From Gammaproteobacteria bacterium (lineage in GTDB: Bacteria > Pseudomonadota > Gammaproteobacteria > Pseudomonadales > Pseudohongiellaceae), in contig JAURWS010000015.1 in assembly GCA_030654835.1 (NCBI GenBank), forward strand, positions 23,806 to 87,805: a DNA stretch of 64,000 nucleotides. The letters run 5' to 3'. Made by a program: the position numbers and the translations under genes. Shown piece after piece: positions 27,834 to 36,555 of this stretch. The notes under the pieces are model-generated. The model worked only from the letters and a program-made list of their open reading frames with translations. It made no database searches and was not told the DNA's origin. The stretch's first letter is position 1, and the number at the start of each line of letters is the position of its first letter.

Positions 27834-29312
27834 ATGAATTCAGAACAATTCTCCGCACTGGCCGCACAGGGCTATAACCGCATTCCTCTGGTCAGGCAGG
27901 TTCTCGCCGATCTGGAAACCCCCCTGAGTACTTATCTGAAACTGGGGCGCGGCCTGCACACCTACTTCTTCGAATCCGTGCAGGGTGGCGAGAAATGGGG
28001 ACGCTTTTCGATCATCGGCCTGCCCTGTCAGACCATCGTGCGCGTGGTCGGCAAGCAGGTCACCGTCGAAAAAAATGGTCAGGTGATAGAGAGTCTGCAT
28101 TGCGATGATCCCTTCGTTTACATCGAAGACTTCAAGTCACGTTATCACGTCGCCCCGCTGCAAGGCACACAACGTTTCTGTGGTGGACTGGTCGGCTATT
28201 TCGCTTACGATACCGTGCGTTATGTCGAGCCGGGACTCGGTGTGGCACCGGGCGAGGATGACATCGGTACGCCCGATATCCTTTTGATGGTGTCTGAGGA
28301 AGTCGTCGTCTTCGACAACCTGCGCGGCACGCTGTCGCTGATCGTCAACGTCGACCCGCAGGAGCACGGTGCGCTCGAAGCCGGTGAAAGGCGCCTCGAC
28401 GCCCTCGAAGCCGCACTCGCCAAGCCAGTGCCGCTGCCCGCCAAGCCGCAACGCCGCCAGGTCAGCGAGACCGATTTCGTCTCGCGCTTCAAACAACAGG
28501 ATTTCGAAAAGGCCGTCGACCGCATCAAGGACTACATCCTCGCCGGAGATGTCATGCAGGTCGTGATCGCGCAGCGCATGTCCGTACCCTTCGCGGGCGA
28601 CCCGATGAATGTCTATCGCGCCCTGCGCTTCCTGAATCCCTCACCCTACATGGTGTTCTTCAACATGGGCGATCATCATGTGGTCAGTGCCTCGCCGGAG
28701 ATTCTCGCGCGCGTGGAAGACCGCAAGATTACCGTGCGTCCGCTGGCCGGCACCCGCAAGCGCGGCAAGACAGAAGAGGAAGATCTGGCGCTGGAGCAGG
28801 AACTACTGGCCGACAGCAAGGAGATCGCCGAGCACCTGATGCTGATCGATCTGAGCCGCAACGATTCCGGCCGTGTCTCCGAGACCGGCAGCGTCACCGT
28901 GCCGCGCAAGATGTTTGTGGAACGCTACTCTCACGTCATGCATATCGCCTCCATCGTCGAGAGCGAGATGCGTGCCGACAAAAACGCCCTGGACGTGCTC
29001 AAAGCCACGCTGCCGGTCGGCACGCTCAGCGGCGCTCCGAAAGTGCGGGCGATGGAAATCATCGATGAGCTGGAGCCAGTCAAACGCGGCATCTATGGCG
29101 GCGCCATGGGCTACCTCGGCTGGAATGGCAACATGGATATGGCAATTGCCATTCGCACCGCCGTGATCAAGGACGAGCGACTCTTCGTGCAGGCCGGTGC
29201 TGGCGTAGTTGCCGACTCTGTGCCGCGCATGGAATGGGAAGAGACCATCAACAAGGCGCGCGCGATTTTCCGGGCGGTCGAGTTAGCGGAGAAGGGACTG
29301 CAGGACCTCTGA
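27834..29312 (+). CDS. trpE: Anthranilate synthase component I
   Basis: Makes anthranilate from chorismate with glutamine-derived ammonia supplied by TrpG. The 492-residue protein has the N-terminal regulatory domain and the chorismate-binding domain with [40 protein letters not shown], the [16 protein letters not shown] [18 protein letters not shown], and [20 protein letters not shown]. The ATG at 27834 is in frame with a longer open region upstream but matches the family start. trpG and trpDC are not in the window; a REP pair follows the stop at once, so trpE ends its transcript here. Confidence 0.96.
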   Translation: MNSEQFSALAAQGYNRIPLVRQVLADLETPLSTYLKLGRGLHTYFFESVQGGEKWGRFSIIGLPCQTIVRVVGKQVTVEKNGQVIESLHCDDPFVYIEDFKSRYHVAPLQGTQRFCGGLVGYFAYDTVRYVEPGLGVAPGEDDIGTPDILLMVSEEVVVFDNLRGTLSLIVNVDPQEHGALEAGERRLDALEAALAKPVPLPAKPQRRQVSETDFVSRFKQQDFEKAVDRIKDYILAGDVMQVVIAQRMSVPFAGDPMNVYRALRFLNPSPYMVFFNMGDHHVVSASPEILARVEDRKITVRPLAGTRKRGKTEEEDLALEQELLADSKEIAEHLMLIDLSRNDSGRVSETGSVTVPRKMFVERYSHVMHIASIVESEMRADKNALDVLKATLPVGTLSGAPKVRAMEIIDELEPVKRGIYGGAMGYLGWNGNMDMAIAIRTAVIKDERLFVQAGAGVVADSVPRMEWEETINKARAIFRAVELAEKGLQDL

Positions 29313-29324
29313 GCGCCGATTTTT

Positions 29325-29393
29325 TGTGGGAGCGGGCCTTGCCCGCGATTGATCACAATCAAAAACTCATCGCGGGCAAGGCCCGCTCCCACA
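29325..29393. repeat. REP pair between trpE and phrB 3' ends
   Basis: TGTGGGAGCGGGCCTTGCC and its inverted copy ending in GGCCCGCTCCCACA enclose a short loop. The left arm follows TTTTT, and the pair lies between two convergent stops, 12 bp from trpE and 3 bp from phrB, so it can act as a bidirectional terminator. Confidence 0.9.
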
Positions 29394-29396
29394 TGG

Positions 29397-30839
29397 CTAC
29401 AAGGTTTTGAACGCCGCCAAAGCCCGCTCGCGCGACTCCTTCAGATCGACAATCGCGCGCGGATATTCGCGCCCCAGCACCACCCCCGCAGCACTCAACA
29501 CAGCCCCCGGTGCCGACGACGGATCATGCAGATACTTGTCCGGCATGCGAGCCAGTTCCGGAACGTAGCGTCGGATATACACCCCCTGAGGATCGAACTT
29601 CTCGCTCTGAGTCACCGGGTTGAACACCCGGAAGTAAGGCGCCGCGTCGGCGCCACAACCAGCGATCCACTGCCAGCTCGCGCTATTGCTGGCGAGGTCC
29701 GCATCCACCAGACAATCCCAGAACCAGTCTTCGCCGCGATGCCAGTGCGTCAGCAGATTCTTCACGAGGAAAGACCCCGCCACCATACGCACACGGTTAT
29801 GCATGTAGCCTGTCTGCCACAGCTCCCGCATCCCGGCGTCGACCAGAGGGTAACCCGTAGCCCCGCGCTGCCAGGCCTGCAACAGTGCGCGGTCGTCGCC
29901 CCAGGGAAAACGATCGAAACGTCTCTGCAGATTCTCGCGGGTCAACGACGGACGGTGATACAGCAGATAGGTCGAGAATTCACGCCAGCCAAGCTCGGAG
30001 AGGAAGCAATCCAGATCGTCTTCGGCATGTTGCTCCAACCCCGCCTGCTGAGCCTGTGCCCACACCTGCTGTGGCGAGACCTCACCGAAGTGCAGGTGTG
30101 GTGAGAGGCGCGATACATTTGGACGTTGCGGGATGTTGCGGCCTTCGCGGTACCCCACCAAGCCTGTGTCCAAAAAATCTTGCAGACGTCGCTGCGCCGC
30201 CTGTTCACCGATCTGCCAGGTCGCGACCATGGTGCGATCCCAGGGAATCGTCGGCAGCAGCTGCAGAGCTTCGATGCCCGCTGCACCGGCGCCAGTCGTC
30301 TCTTGCAATGCCAGCGATACAGGGACCGGCAACGGCAGTCGCGGCGCCACGGCGTTAAGACACCCGCGCCGGTAGTAAGGGGTAAACATCTGATAGGGGG
30401 TCTGGTCGCTTTTCAAAACCAGCCACGGCTCCCACAGCAGCGCACTGTTGTGGCTGTGCACGGTGACGGAAGCGCCTTGCAGATGCTCCTTGAGCAGCGA
30501 GTCACGTTGAATTCGCCACGGCTCATAGCAGCGATTCCAGTGCACCGCACTCGCACCGCTCTGTTGAGCCAGTGCGGGGAGCAACTGCAGAGGATCACCG
30601 CGCAGCACCAGCAAACGTCTTTGCAGGCTTTCATTCAAGCGCTGCAGCGAATGATGCAGCCACCAGCGACTTGCACCGCCCATGGTCCATTCGCCGCTGT
30701 GGATGTCGTCCAGAATGTAGACTGGCAGCACGCTGCCATGCTCCGCAGCCGCGCTCAGCGCGGGGTTGTCGGACAGGCGCAGATCCTGACGGAACCAGAC
30801 AATGGTCGTGGAGGAGGAAGTAGAAATGGAAACGGAAAT
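29397..30839 (-). CDS. phrB: Deoxyribodipyrimidine photolyase, no canonical start codon
   Basis: Class I cyclobutane dimer photolyase (FAD plus antenna chromophore) that repairs UV damage. The C-terminal FAD domain shows LSPHLHFGEVSPQQVW, LGWREFSTYLLYH, WQRGATGYPLVDAGMRELW, GYMHNRVRMVAGSFL, and WQWIAGCGADAAPYFRVFNP. The N-terminus clearly extends upstream of the first in-frame GTG (30731): codons there read TTIVWFRQDLRLSDNPALS, the canonical opening. Between the in-frame TAG (30851-30849) and that segment there is no ATG, GTG or TTG. AGGAG lies six bases before an ATT (30839), taken here as the start, giving 480 residues, the normal family length. A remote alternative is a local sequencing error. 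Confidence 0.88.
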   Translation of the reverse strand: MSVSISTSSSTTIVWFRQDLRLSDNPALSAAAEHGSVLPVYILDDIHSGEWTMGGASRWWLHHSLQRLNESLQRRLLVLRGDPLQLLPALAQQSGASAVHWNRCYEPWRIQRDSLLKEHLQGASVTVHSHNSALLWEPWLVLKSDQTPYQMFTPYYRRGCLNAVAPRLPLPVPVSLALQETTGAGAAGIEALQLLPTIPWDRTMVATWQIGEQAAQRRLQDFLDTGLVGYREGRNIPQRPNVSRLSPHLHFGEVSPQQVWAQAQQAGLEQHAEDDLDCFLSELGWREFSTYLLYHRPSLTRENLQRRFDRFPWGDDRALLQAWQRGATGYPLVDAGMRELWQTGYMHNRVRMVAGSFLVKNLLTHWHRGEDWFWDCLVDADLASNSASWQWIAGCGADAAPYFRVFNPVTQSEKFDPQGVYIRRYVPELARMPDKYLHDPSSAPGAVLSAAGVVLGREYPRAIVDLKESRERALAAFKTL

Positions 30840-30862
30840 GATGGACTCCTATCGAGAGCAGT

Positions 30863-30897
30863 CGGGCGCGTATACATGTTGACAGTATACGCGCCCG
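30863..30897. terminator. Perfect 13-bp hairpin between the RTX-like gene and phrB
   Basis: CGGGCGCGTATAC (30863-30875) and GTATACGCGCCCG (30885-30897) form a perfect stem with a 9-base loop, 13 bp after the stop of the RTX-like gene and 23 bp before the presumed phrB start. There is no T run on either side. It may end the upstream operon, protect the 3' end, or shape phrB translation. Confidence 0.55.
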
Positions 30898-30910
30898 GCG
30901 CTCGACAGGA

Positions 30911-32440
30911 TCACACAACCGGAATGTAACCGATGCCTGTCTGGGCCAACCCCACGATGTCGATGTTCGTCAAGTTCAACGAGACGTCGGCCGCCAGGAC
31001 GCCCAGTTGTCCTGCGGTCATTTCGCCGCGATCCAGCATGCCGGCAAACTGATTCAAAGTCGCTGTGTCGGGAGCAACGCTGGTGAGGTTCTGGTAGATC
31101 AGTCCGACCACGCCAGTGGAAGTGGTTTTGCCGCCGAGCACGACGTTAAGCGCCAGTGTTGCAATGTCTGCCGGAGACATGCCCTTGTCGAGCAAGTCCA
31201 AAGCGATGCCGACATACTCCTTGTTGGCCGCAGCCGTCTTTCCGGCGATGGCACCAAGCAGCTTTGCCGCCATGCCGGCGTTACCATCGATATCGAACGC
31301 CAGCGCCTGGTCAGTGAAAGTCAATCTTTCCACAGTGCTGAGAGTATCGGTTCCCAGAGCGCCCGTGCTGTCTGCCACAGTCAGTTGGCTGTTCTGCTTC
31401 GTCACCTGAAAGTTGGCCCGCGTGCCGACGTAAGTGGCGATGTCGATGCCTTCGCCACCACTGATGACATCGTTGCCCGCACCACCGGTGAATATGTCGC
31501 TATCGATATTACCTGTGAGCACGTCATTGCCAGCCGTGCCAGTGATTCTGTCCTGCACAGGCGCGACGGTGATCACGACCTGGCCGGGAGCAGAGGTCGC
31601 CACACCGTCTGAGGCGGTAAAGGTAAATTTGTCGGCACCCGAGTAATTGGTGAGCGGTGTGTACACAAATTTGCCGTCTGCCGTCAGCGTGATGGTGCCG
31701 TGCGCCGGACCTTCGGCAACGGCATAGGTCACGCTCTGGCCGTCCGCGTCGGTCGCAGTCGGCACTGCCCCGGACACACTGGTGTCTTCGGTGGCGGCGA
31801 GCTGGGCGTTGCCGACCACGGGCGCGTTATTGGCGACGGTATTGAAGTTGTAGGACACCGCTGCCAGTGCATTGCCCGCCGTGTCGGCCACGGCGCCAGT
31901 GCTCAGCGCGATGGTATAGGTGGTGCCGTAGGCCAGGTTGGCGGTCGGGTTGATGGTCAGCTGCGTGGTGCTGGTGCTGACCTTGGAACTGGTGGCCATG
32001 TTGAAGGTTTCGATGAGCGTGCCGTCGATCTTGCTGAGAGTAACGGAGGTGGTGCCGCGCGCGATGTTCTCGCTCAAACCGAACACCAGGCTGGTATCCA
32101 CCGGCGCCCCGCTGGCGAATGAGTGCATGTTGAAGGTGGTGATGGTTGGTGCCTTCACATCCTTGAACATCGCCGTCAGGTCAACGACGTCGCGCCCGCT
32201 GTTGAAAAGGGCAAACTCGACGTCCTTGAGGCGCAGGTGATACGTGCTGCTGGCGCCGCTGACCGAGTCGATGTGGATATAGCCGGTGTCTGCATTTTGC
32301 GTGATCAGAAAGCGGCTGCGGGGCAGGCGCTCGAAGCTGAGCCTGTCGGTCCCCGCCAGGCCGTCGATCAGGGTATTGCTGGGGTCACCATACCTGGGCA
32401 CTTCCCAGGTGTTGTTGCCGGTGGATGCTGCATAAGCCAT
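30911..32440 (-). CDS. Ig/cadherin-like protein with RTX calcium-binding repeats (probable type I secreted)
   Basis: A 509-residue protein with no N-terminal signal peptide. Domains in order: N-terminal segment with LAGTDRLSFERLPRSRF and VEFALFNSGRDVVDLTAMF (like the PxLxLF-type serine-peptidase/RTX heads), a bacterial Ig-like domain (about 85-205: APTITTFNMHS ... LAYGTTYTIALSTGAVAD), a tandem cadherin-like domain (about 208-295), RTX nonapeptides (TGTAGNDVLTG, FTGGAGNDVISGGEGID, about 300-335), and a C-terminal 4-helix DUF4214-like region. Such a plan suits type I secretion, but no T1SS genes are near. It is 12 bp downstream of dsbD and probably the last gene of that operon. Confidence 0.8.
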   Translation of the reverse strand: MAYAASTGNNTWEVPRYGDPSNTLIDGLAGTDRLSFERLPRSRFLITQNADTGYIHIDSVSGASSTYHLRLKDVEFALFNSGRDVVDLTAMFKDVKAPTITTFNMHSFASGAPVDTSLVFGLSENIARGTTSVTLSKIDGTLIETFNMATSSKVSTSTTQLTINPTANLAYGTTYTIALSTGAVADTAGNALAAVSYNFNTVANNAPVVGNAQLAATEDTSVSGAVPTATDADGQSVTYAVAEGPAHGTITLTADGKFVYTPLTNYSGADKFTFTASDGVATSAPGQVVITVAPVQDRITGTAGNDVLTGNIDSDIFTGGAGNDVISGGEGIDIATYVGTRANFQVTKQNSQLTVADSTGALGTDTLSTVERLTFTDQALAFDIDGNAGMAAKLLGAIAGKTAAANKEYVGIALDLLDKGMSPADIATLALNVVLGGKTTSTGVVGLIYQNLTSVAPDTATLNQFAGMLDRGEMTAGQLGVLAADVSLNLTNIDIVGLAQTGIGYIPVV

Positions 32441-32452
32441 GGAATTTCTCCT

Positions 32453-34375
32453 TCAAAGCGTCAGTGGATTGATGGCAGCGAGGAACCGGTCGGCAGGGGT
32501 AAAGCCGATGATTCTGGAATGAGGCGCTTCCTCTGTGCTGCTACTGTCAAAAAGAATGATCCCCGGAGGGCCGTAGAGGTTGAACGCCTTCATGAGCGCT
32601 CGGTCGTCCGCGTTGTTGGCTGTCACGTCTGCCTGCAGCAGCGTGAATTTCCCCATGGTGGCGGCCACCTGGGGATTACTGAAAGTGAAGCGCTCCATCT
32701 CCTTGCACGCTACACACCAGTCGGCGTAGAAGTCGAGCATGACCGGGGTGCCGGTGGTGGCTGCAATATCGAGTTGCTGCTGCAGATCGGCGAGGCTGGC
32801 GATGCGCGTGAACTGCGGCGCGTTGTCGGCCTCACGTGGCGCTGCACCGGAGCTGGCCAAAGCGAGCGGACGCAAGGGGTCGCCTGAGCCGCTGACGGCA
32901 CCGATCACCTCGGAGAGGCCGACGATCAACAGCAACACCGAGAAGGTGGCGCGGATTCGTGACGTGAAATCGGTGCGGGTGCTGGGACCATCGAATACGC
33001 CCAGATACATCGCGCTCAGGATTGCCAGCGCGCCCCACAGCAGCATGATGGGCTGGGTCGGCAGTACCGGCGTCACCATCCAGATGGCAACCGCCAGCAG
33101 CAGAATTCCGAACACCACCTTGATCTGCACCATCCAGGTGCCGGCACGTGGCAGCAGGCTGCCTGCGGAGAGGCCGGTCAGCAGCAGGGGGACGCTCATG
33201 CCCATCGCCATGGAGAACAGGGCGGTAGCGCCCAGCACCACGTCGCCGGTCTGGCTGATGTAGATCAGTGCGCCAGCCAACGGGGCGGCCACACAAGGGC
33301 CGACGATCAATGAAGAGACCGCGCCCAGCAGGAACACGCTGGCGAAGCGGCCACCCTGGAAGCCACCGCTCACCCCGTCGAGCTTGCCCTGCAGCGCCTG
33401 CGGGAGCTGCAACTGATAGACGTCGAACATGGAGAGCGAGAACACCACCAGCAACGTGGCAAAGGTCAGCAACAGCCAGGGGGCCTGCAGATACGCAGCC
33501 AGCCCCTCGCCGAGCAGGCCGGCGGCCACGCCCATGCCGGTGTAGACCAGCGCCATGCCCAGGCAATAGGCGACCGACAGGCTGAAGCCGTGCCAGCGGC
33601 TGCGTTGTGCACCGTTGTCCATGCCGACGATGATCGAGGACAGGATCGGCACCATCGGCAGCACGCAGGGAGTGAAGGAGAGCAGCAGGCCGAACAGCAG
33701 GAAGCCGCCGCCGATGGTCCACAGATTGCTGGACTGCAGCATGCGGGTGGCGATACTGGTCTCATCCACGGCTGCGCTCGCTGGCGCTGCGGCGGCGGTC
33801 ACGGACGAAGTCGCCGGTGTAGCCGCTGATGTCGCCGTTGGTACCAAGAGCGGTGTCGAGGCCGGTGCTCCAAACAGCGAGTTGGTCGCAGCAGGTGCCA
33901 CAAGTCCTTCATAGCCCGGTTGCAGCGTGAACTGCTTGGTGATGGGGGGATAACAGAGCCCCGCATCCGCGCAGCCCTGATAACCGATGGTGAGCGTTGT
34001 CTGCTCCGCTATCGCGGTGATCGGTAGCGTCAACTGCATGGGCGCCTTGTAAGCCTCCATGGTCTCGCCAAAATTTTCATCGAAGAAGGATATCGCTGGG
34101 GGCATGACGATGACCGACGTGTCGGTGCCCGGCAGCTGGATGTTGATCTTGTCCTTGTAGAGCTTGTAGCCATGCTCGACGTACCAGTGCATGGTGAGTT
34201 GCTGCGCTTCCTGCGTCACGCTCAGCACGAAGGCCACCTCGGGGTCGAGGAACTCTTCTTGTGCCGGTTCCGATTCTTGTGCAGCCGCACCCGTGCTCCA
34301 CAGCAGCAGGGCAAGCAATGAGGCCGCGAGGACTTGTTGTGACCGATTTAAAGACTGAATTAAAGACTTACGCAT
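32453..34375 (-). CDS. dsbD: Thiol:disulfide interchange protein DsbD
   Basis: Carries electrons from cytoplasmic thioredoxin across the inner membrane to periplasmic thiol proteins. All three parts are present in 640 residues: signal peptide, N-terminal alpha domain with its Cys pair (YQGCADAGLCYPP), eight-helix beta domain with both membrane cysteines (SFTPCVLPMVP and VGPCVAAPLAGAL), and C-terminal thioredoxin-like gamma domain (LDFYADWCVACKEMERF). Its ATG overlaps the apbE stop by 8 bp (ATGCGTAA), indicating translational coupling. In this operon the likely recipient of its electrons is the TlpA-like protein encoded four genes upstream; that is inference. Confidence 0.95.
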   Translation of the reverse strand: MRKSLIQSLNRSQQVLAASLLALLLWSTGAAAQESEPAQEEFLDPEVAFVLSVTQEAQQLTMHWYVEHGYKLYKDKINIQLPGTDTSVIVMPPAISFFDENFGETMEAYKAPMQLTLPITAIAEQTTLTIGYQGCADAGLCYPPITKQFTLQPGYEGLVAPAATNSLFGAPASTPLLVPTATSAATPATSSVTAAAAPASAAVDETSIATRMLQSSNLWTIGGGFLLFGLLLSFTPCVLPMVPILSSIIVGMDNGAQRSRWHGFSLSVAYCLGMALVYTGMGVAAGLLGEGLAAYLQAPWLLLTFATLLVVFSLSMFDVYQLQLPQALQGKLDGVSGGFQGGRFASVFLLGAVSSLIVGPCVAAPLAGALIYISQTGDVVLGATALFSMAMGMSVPLLLTGLSAGSLLPRAGTWMVQIKVVFGILLLAVAIWMVTPVLPTQPIMLLWGALAILSAMYLGVFDGPSTRTDFTSRIRATFSVLLLIVGLSEVIGAVSGSGDPLRPLALASSGAAPREADNAPQFTRIASLADLQQQLDIAATTGTPVMLDFYADWCVACKEMERFTFSNPQVAATMGKFTLLQADVTANNADDRALMKAFNLYGPPGIILFDSSSTEEAPHSRIIGFTPADRFLAAINPLTL

Positions 34376-35318
34376 CTTGAGACTCCTGATGAATCCTGCC
34401 TTCCTGATCTACTGCCAGAAAGCTCAGTCCTGATGTGTGCAGAAAGTCCAGAGCCTTCTCTTCCATCAGCATCGCGATGGTGGAGAAACTGCCGGCGATC
34501 AGCGTGTTTGGAGCGAGCACGGAGACTGACTGCCAATAGCTGGCGGGATAGCCCGTGCGTGGGTTGAGGATGTGGCAATAGCGTTTGCCGTCTTTCTCGA
34601 AATAGCGTTCGTAGTCACCGCTGGTGGCCAGCGCGCCGCTGCTCACGGGAATGCTGGCAAGCAGGCGGTCGGCGTGGCGGGGATGACGGATGCCGATGGA
34701 CCAGGGTTCGCCATTGGGTTTGGGGCCGAGGATGTGCATGTCTCCGGCCAGATTGACGTAGCCGCTGTGCACGCCGCCCTTCAGCAACACGGCCGCCGCG
34801 CGATCCGCCGCGTATTCTTTGCCGAAGCCGCCGAAGTCCAGTTCCATGCCAGCCACCGGCAGGGCGACGGTGTCGCCCTCGCGCACGACGGCGGGCCAGT
34901 TGATCAGGGGCAGCAGGGCTTGCAGAGCTTGCGGTTCCGGCACTTGCTTGAGTTGAAAATTCCACGCGCGGCGCAGCACGCCGCTGGTAATGTCGAACAG
35001 TCCACCGCTGTGCTGGTAGAGCAGTTCGGCTTTGTCGAGAAGGTCGAGAGTCTCCGCGTCGCAGGGGACGGTAATGGCTGCGACCGGCGAGGAATCCATC
35101 GCGGGCGAGGCCCGCTCCCACGAGCGGTTGATGACCGAGAGCAGGCTGGCGGGGCGATAGCGGGAGTATTTGTGCTCGATGCGCAGCACCTCGGCTTCGG
35201 CCAGTGCTGACAGGCGCCGCGCCTCTTCGGCGGAGACCCCGGCCAGCACCACTTCGCAGTGGCTGGCCATGGCCTTGAACTCATGTCTGTAGGTCAGTGC
35301 TGACATGGACTGCTTCAT
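34368..35318 (-). CDS. apbE: FAD:protein FMN transferase (ApbE family), no signal peptide
   Basis: ApbE attaches FMN through a phosphoester to Ser/Thr of target proteins. The 316-residue protein has the family core ELDFGGFGKEYAADRA (about residues 157-172), NLAGDMHILG, and the metal/FAD segment CHILNPRTGYPASY. No secretion signal or lipobox is seen at MKQSMSALTYRHEFKAM, so it may act in the cytoplasm, unlike most ApbE proteins. A 24-bp REP arm (35098-35121) is translated within it as WERASPAM, in a loop that is variable in the family. It lies 8 bp after the DUF3570 gene and overlaps dsbD. The flavinylation target is probably an operon neighbour. Confidence 0.9.
   Translation of the reverse strand: MKQSMSALTYRHEFKAMASHCEVVLAGVSAEEARRLSALAEAEVLRIEHKYSRYRPASLLSVINRSWERASPAMDSSPVAAITVPCDAETLDLLDKAELLYQHSGGLFDITSGVLRRAWNFQLKQVPEPQALQALLPLINWPAVVREGDTVALPVAGMELDFGGFGKEYAADRAAAVLLKGGVHSGYVNLAGDMHILGPKPNGEPWSIGIRHPRHADRLLASIPVSSGALATSGDYERYFEKDGKRYCHILNPRTGYPASYWQSVSVLAPNTLIAGSFSTIAMLMEEKALDFLHTSGLSFLAVDQEGRIHQESQDA
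35098..35121. repeat. Single REP arm inside apbE
   Basis: ATCGCGGGCGAGGCCCGCTC followed by CCACG matches one arm of the window's REP family, in frame within apbE and without an inverted partner close by. Confidence 0.75.
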
Positions 35319-35326
35319 CTCTACGG

Positions 35327-36520
35327 CTAAAAGGAATGACTGATCCCGAATTGAATGCTGCGGGCACCGAAGTCCTTGAGACCATCGCTGCCATTGCCCA
35401 GCGCCCAACTGCCCTTCTGTTCGTACTGCTCGAACTTGACGTCTGCGATCCAGTTTTCACCGAAGTGTTTGGTCAGCTTCGCGCCATATGTAATCGCGCC
35501 GAACGACGAGAGGCGCTGATCCATGGAGGCAAAGCGACCCTCGGCATACAGCGGGTAGACCACCGAGATTGGCGCGCCGAAAGTGTCGGCGTCCGCCCAA
35601 GGGTCGTTCGCCACAGGGTCGTAGTAGAAGCTGGCGGCGGACTGCGAGTAGTACCGCAGCAGCGGCGTGACGCTCCACTGATTCGGCAGGTTGAACACGT
35701 AATCGAACTCCAGCGTGTGCGCGTTGATATCGTTGCTGTCGGTGTAGTAGCGATAAGACGAGTGCAGTGTGTTGGCGCTCTCGATGAAGTGATGATTCCA
35801 GCGCACCAGCACCGAGTCGCTGTCGCGATTGTCCGGGCGGGCGTCATAGAGCTTGTACTGATCGGAGTAGTAACCGCGACCACGGGTGTGGTGATAGGTC
35901 ACCTGCGCGATGTCGGTCTGGCTGAGCACCTGAGTGACGCCAAGTGCCACGTCGACCACGCGCTTGTCTTCCTTCTGGGTCAGGAAAATGCTGTTGGGAA
36001 TAATCTGATCTGCGGTGTAGCCGAGGCCAACGATGAACGTGGTGTTCTGGCTCGGTGTGGACCACGAGTTCTGGATCGAGTAGTTGCGGGAGATATAATC
36101 TGTTTCCTTCGAATAAGCGGTGCCTACCGTCACGCTGCCCTGCTGGAAGTAGCGGGTCACTGCGCCAGTATAAGCCTTGCGGGTGTCCTTGACCTGGGCG
36201 AGCGAAGACGAGTGGTAGCGCGGAGAGGCGCCGGATATCGCATCATGCACGGCCGTGCCGGTGACGCTCCACTGGCCGGCGATCGGTACCTGGATGAGGA
36301 ACGATTCGGCATCGATGTTGATCCTGTCGTCTGAGGGCTGATAGTCGCGATAGGACAGAGTCTTGAAGTTGATCGTGGATTTTTCCGGTGCTGCCTCGGC
36401 AAATACCGGCTGAGCCACGAGTGCGGCAGATGTCGCGGCGACTGCTATCATGCCGCTGCGGCGCAATGCACTCACTAGCAATGCTCTCATGAGTTGGTTG
36501 CCATCGGGAGTGTTTTTCAT
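35327..36520 (-). CDS. DUF3570 outer-membrane barrel-like protein with flavinylation-like motif
   Basis: A 397-residue exported protein: signal peptide ending AQPVFAEA (about residue 42), then many alternating, aromatic-rich strands and a C-terminal Phe (QFGISHSF), as in BAM-assembled beta-barrels. Residues 93-100 read D-A-I-S-G-A-S-P, which resembles the DxxSGA[T/S] sequence used by ApbE for FMN attachment (candidate Ser99). The ATG has AAAGGAA eight bases upstream. It lies between the DUF4266 lipoprotein and apbE. Function unknown to me; the motif and neighbours suggest a flavin-bearing or redox-linked outer-membrane protein, but a motif in a barrel could also be coincidental. Confidence 0.82.
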   Translation of the reverse strand: MKNTPDGNQLMRALLVSALRRSGMIAVAATSAALVAQPVFAEAAPEKSTINFKTLSYRDYQPSDDRINIDAESFLIQVPIAGQWSVTGTAVHDAISGASPRYHSSSLAQVKDTRKAYTGAVTRYFQQGSVTVGTAYSKETDYISRNYSIQNSWSTPSQNTTFIVGLGYTADQIIPNSIFLTQKEDKRVVDVALGVTQVLSQTDIAQVTYHHTRGRGYYSDQYKLYDARPDNRDSDSVLVRWNHHFIESANTLHSSYRYYTDSNDINAHTLEFDYVFNLPNQWSVTPLLRYYSQSAASFYYDPVANDPWADADTFGAPISVVYPLYAEGRFASMDQRLSSFGAITYGAKLTKHFGENWIADVKFEQYEQKGSWALGNGSDGLKDFGARSIQFGISHSF

Positions 36521-36555
36521 CGTTGATTCCTTTACGTCTGATTGATTGCTGTCGA

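Noticed and set aside
29397..30731. phrB as a 5'-truncated pseudogene starting at the GTG at 30731
   Set aside because: Conserved N-terminal residues continue in frame upstream with a ribosome-binding site, so the gene is complete apart from the start codon.
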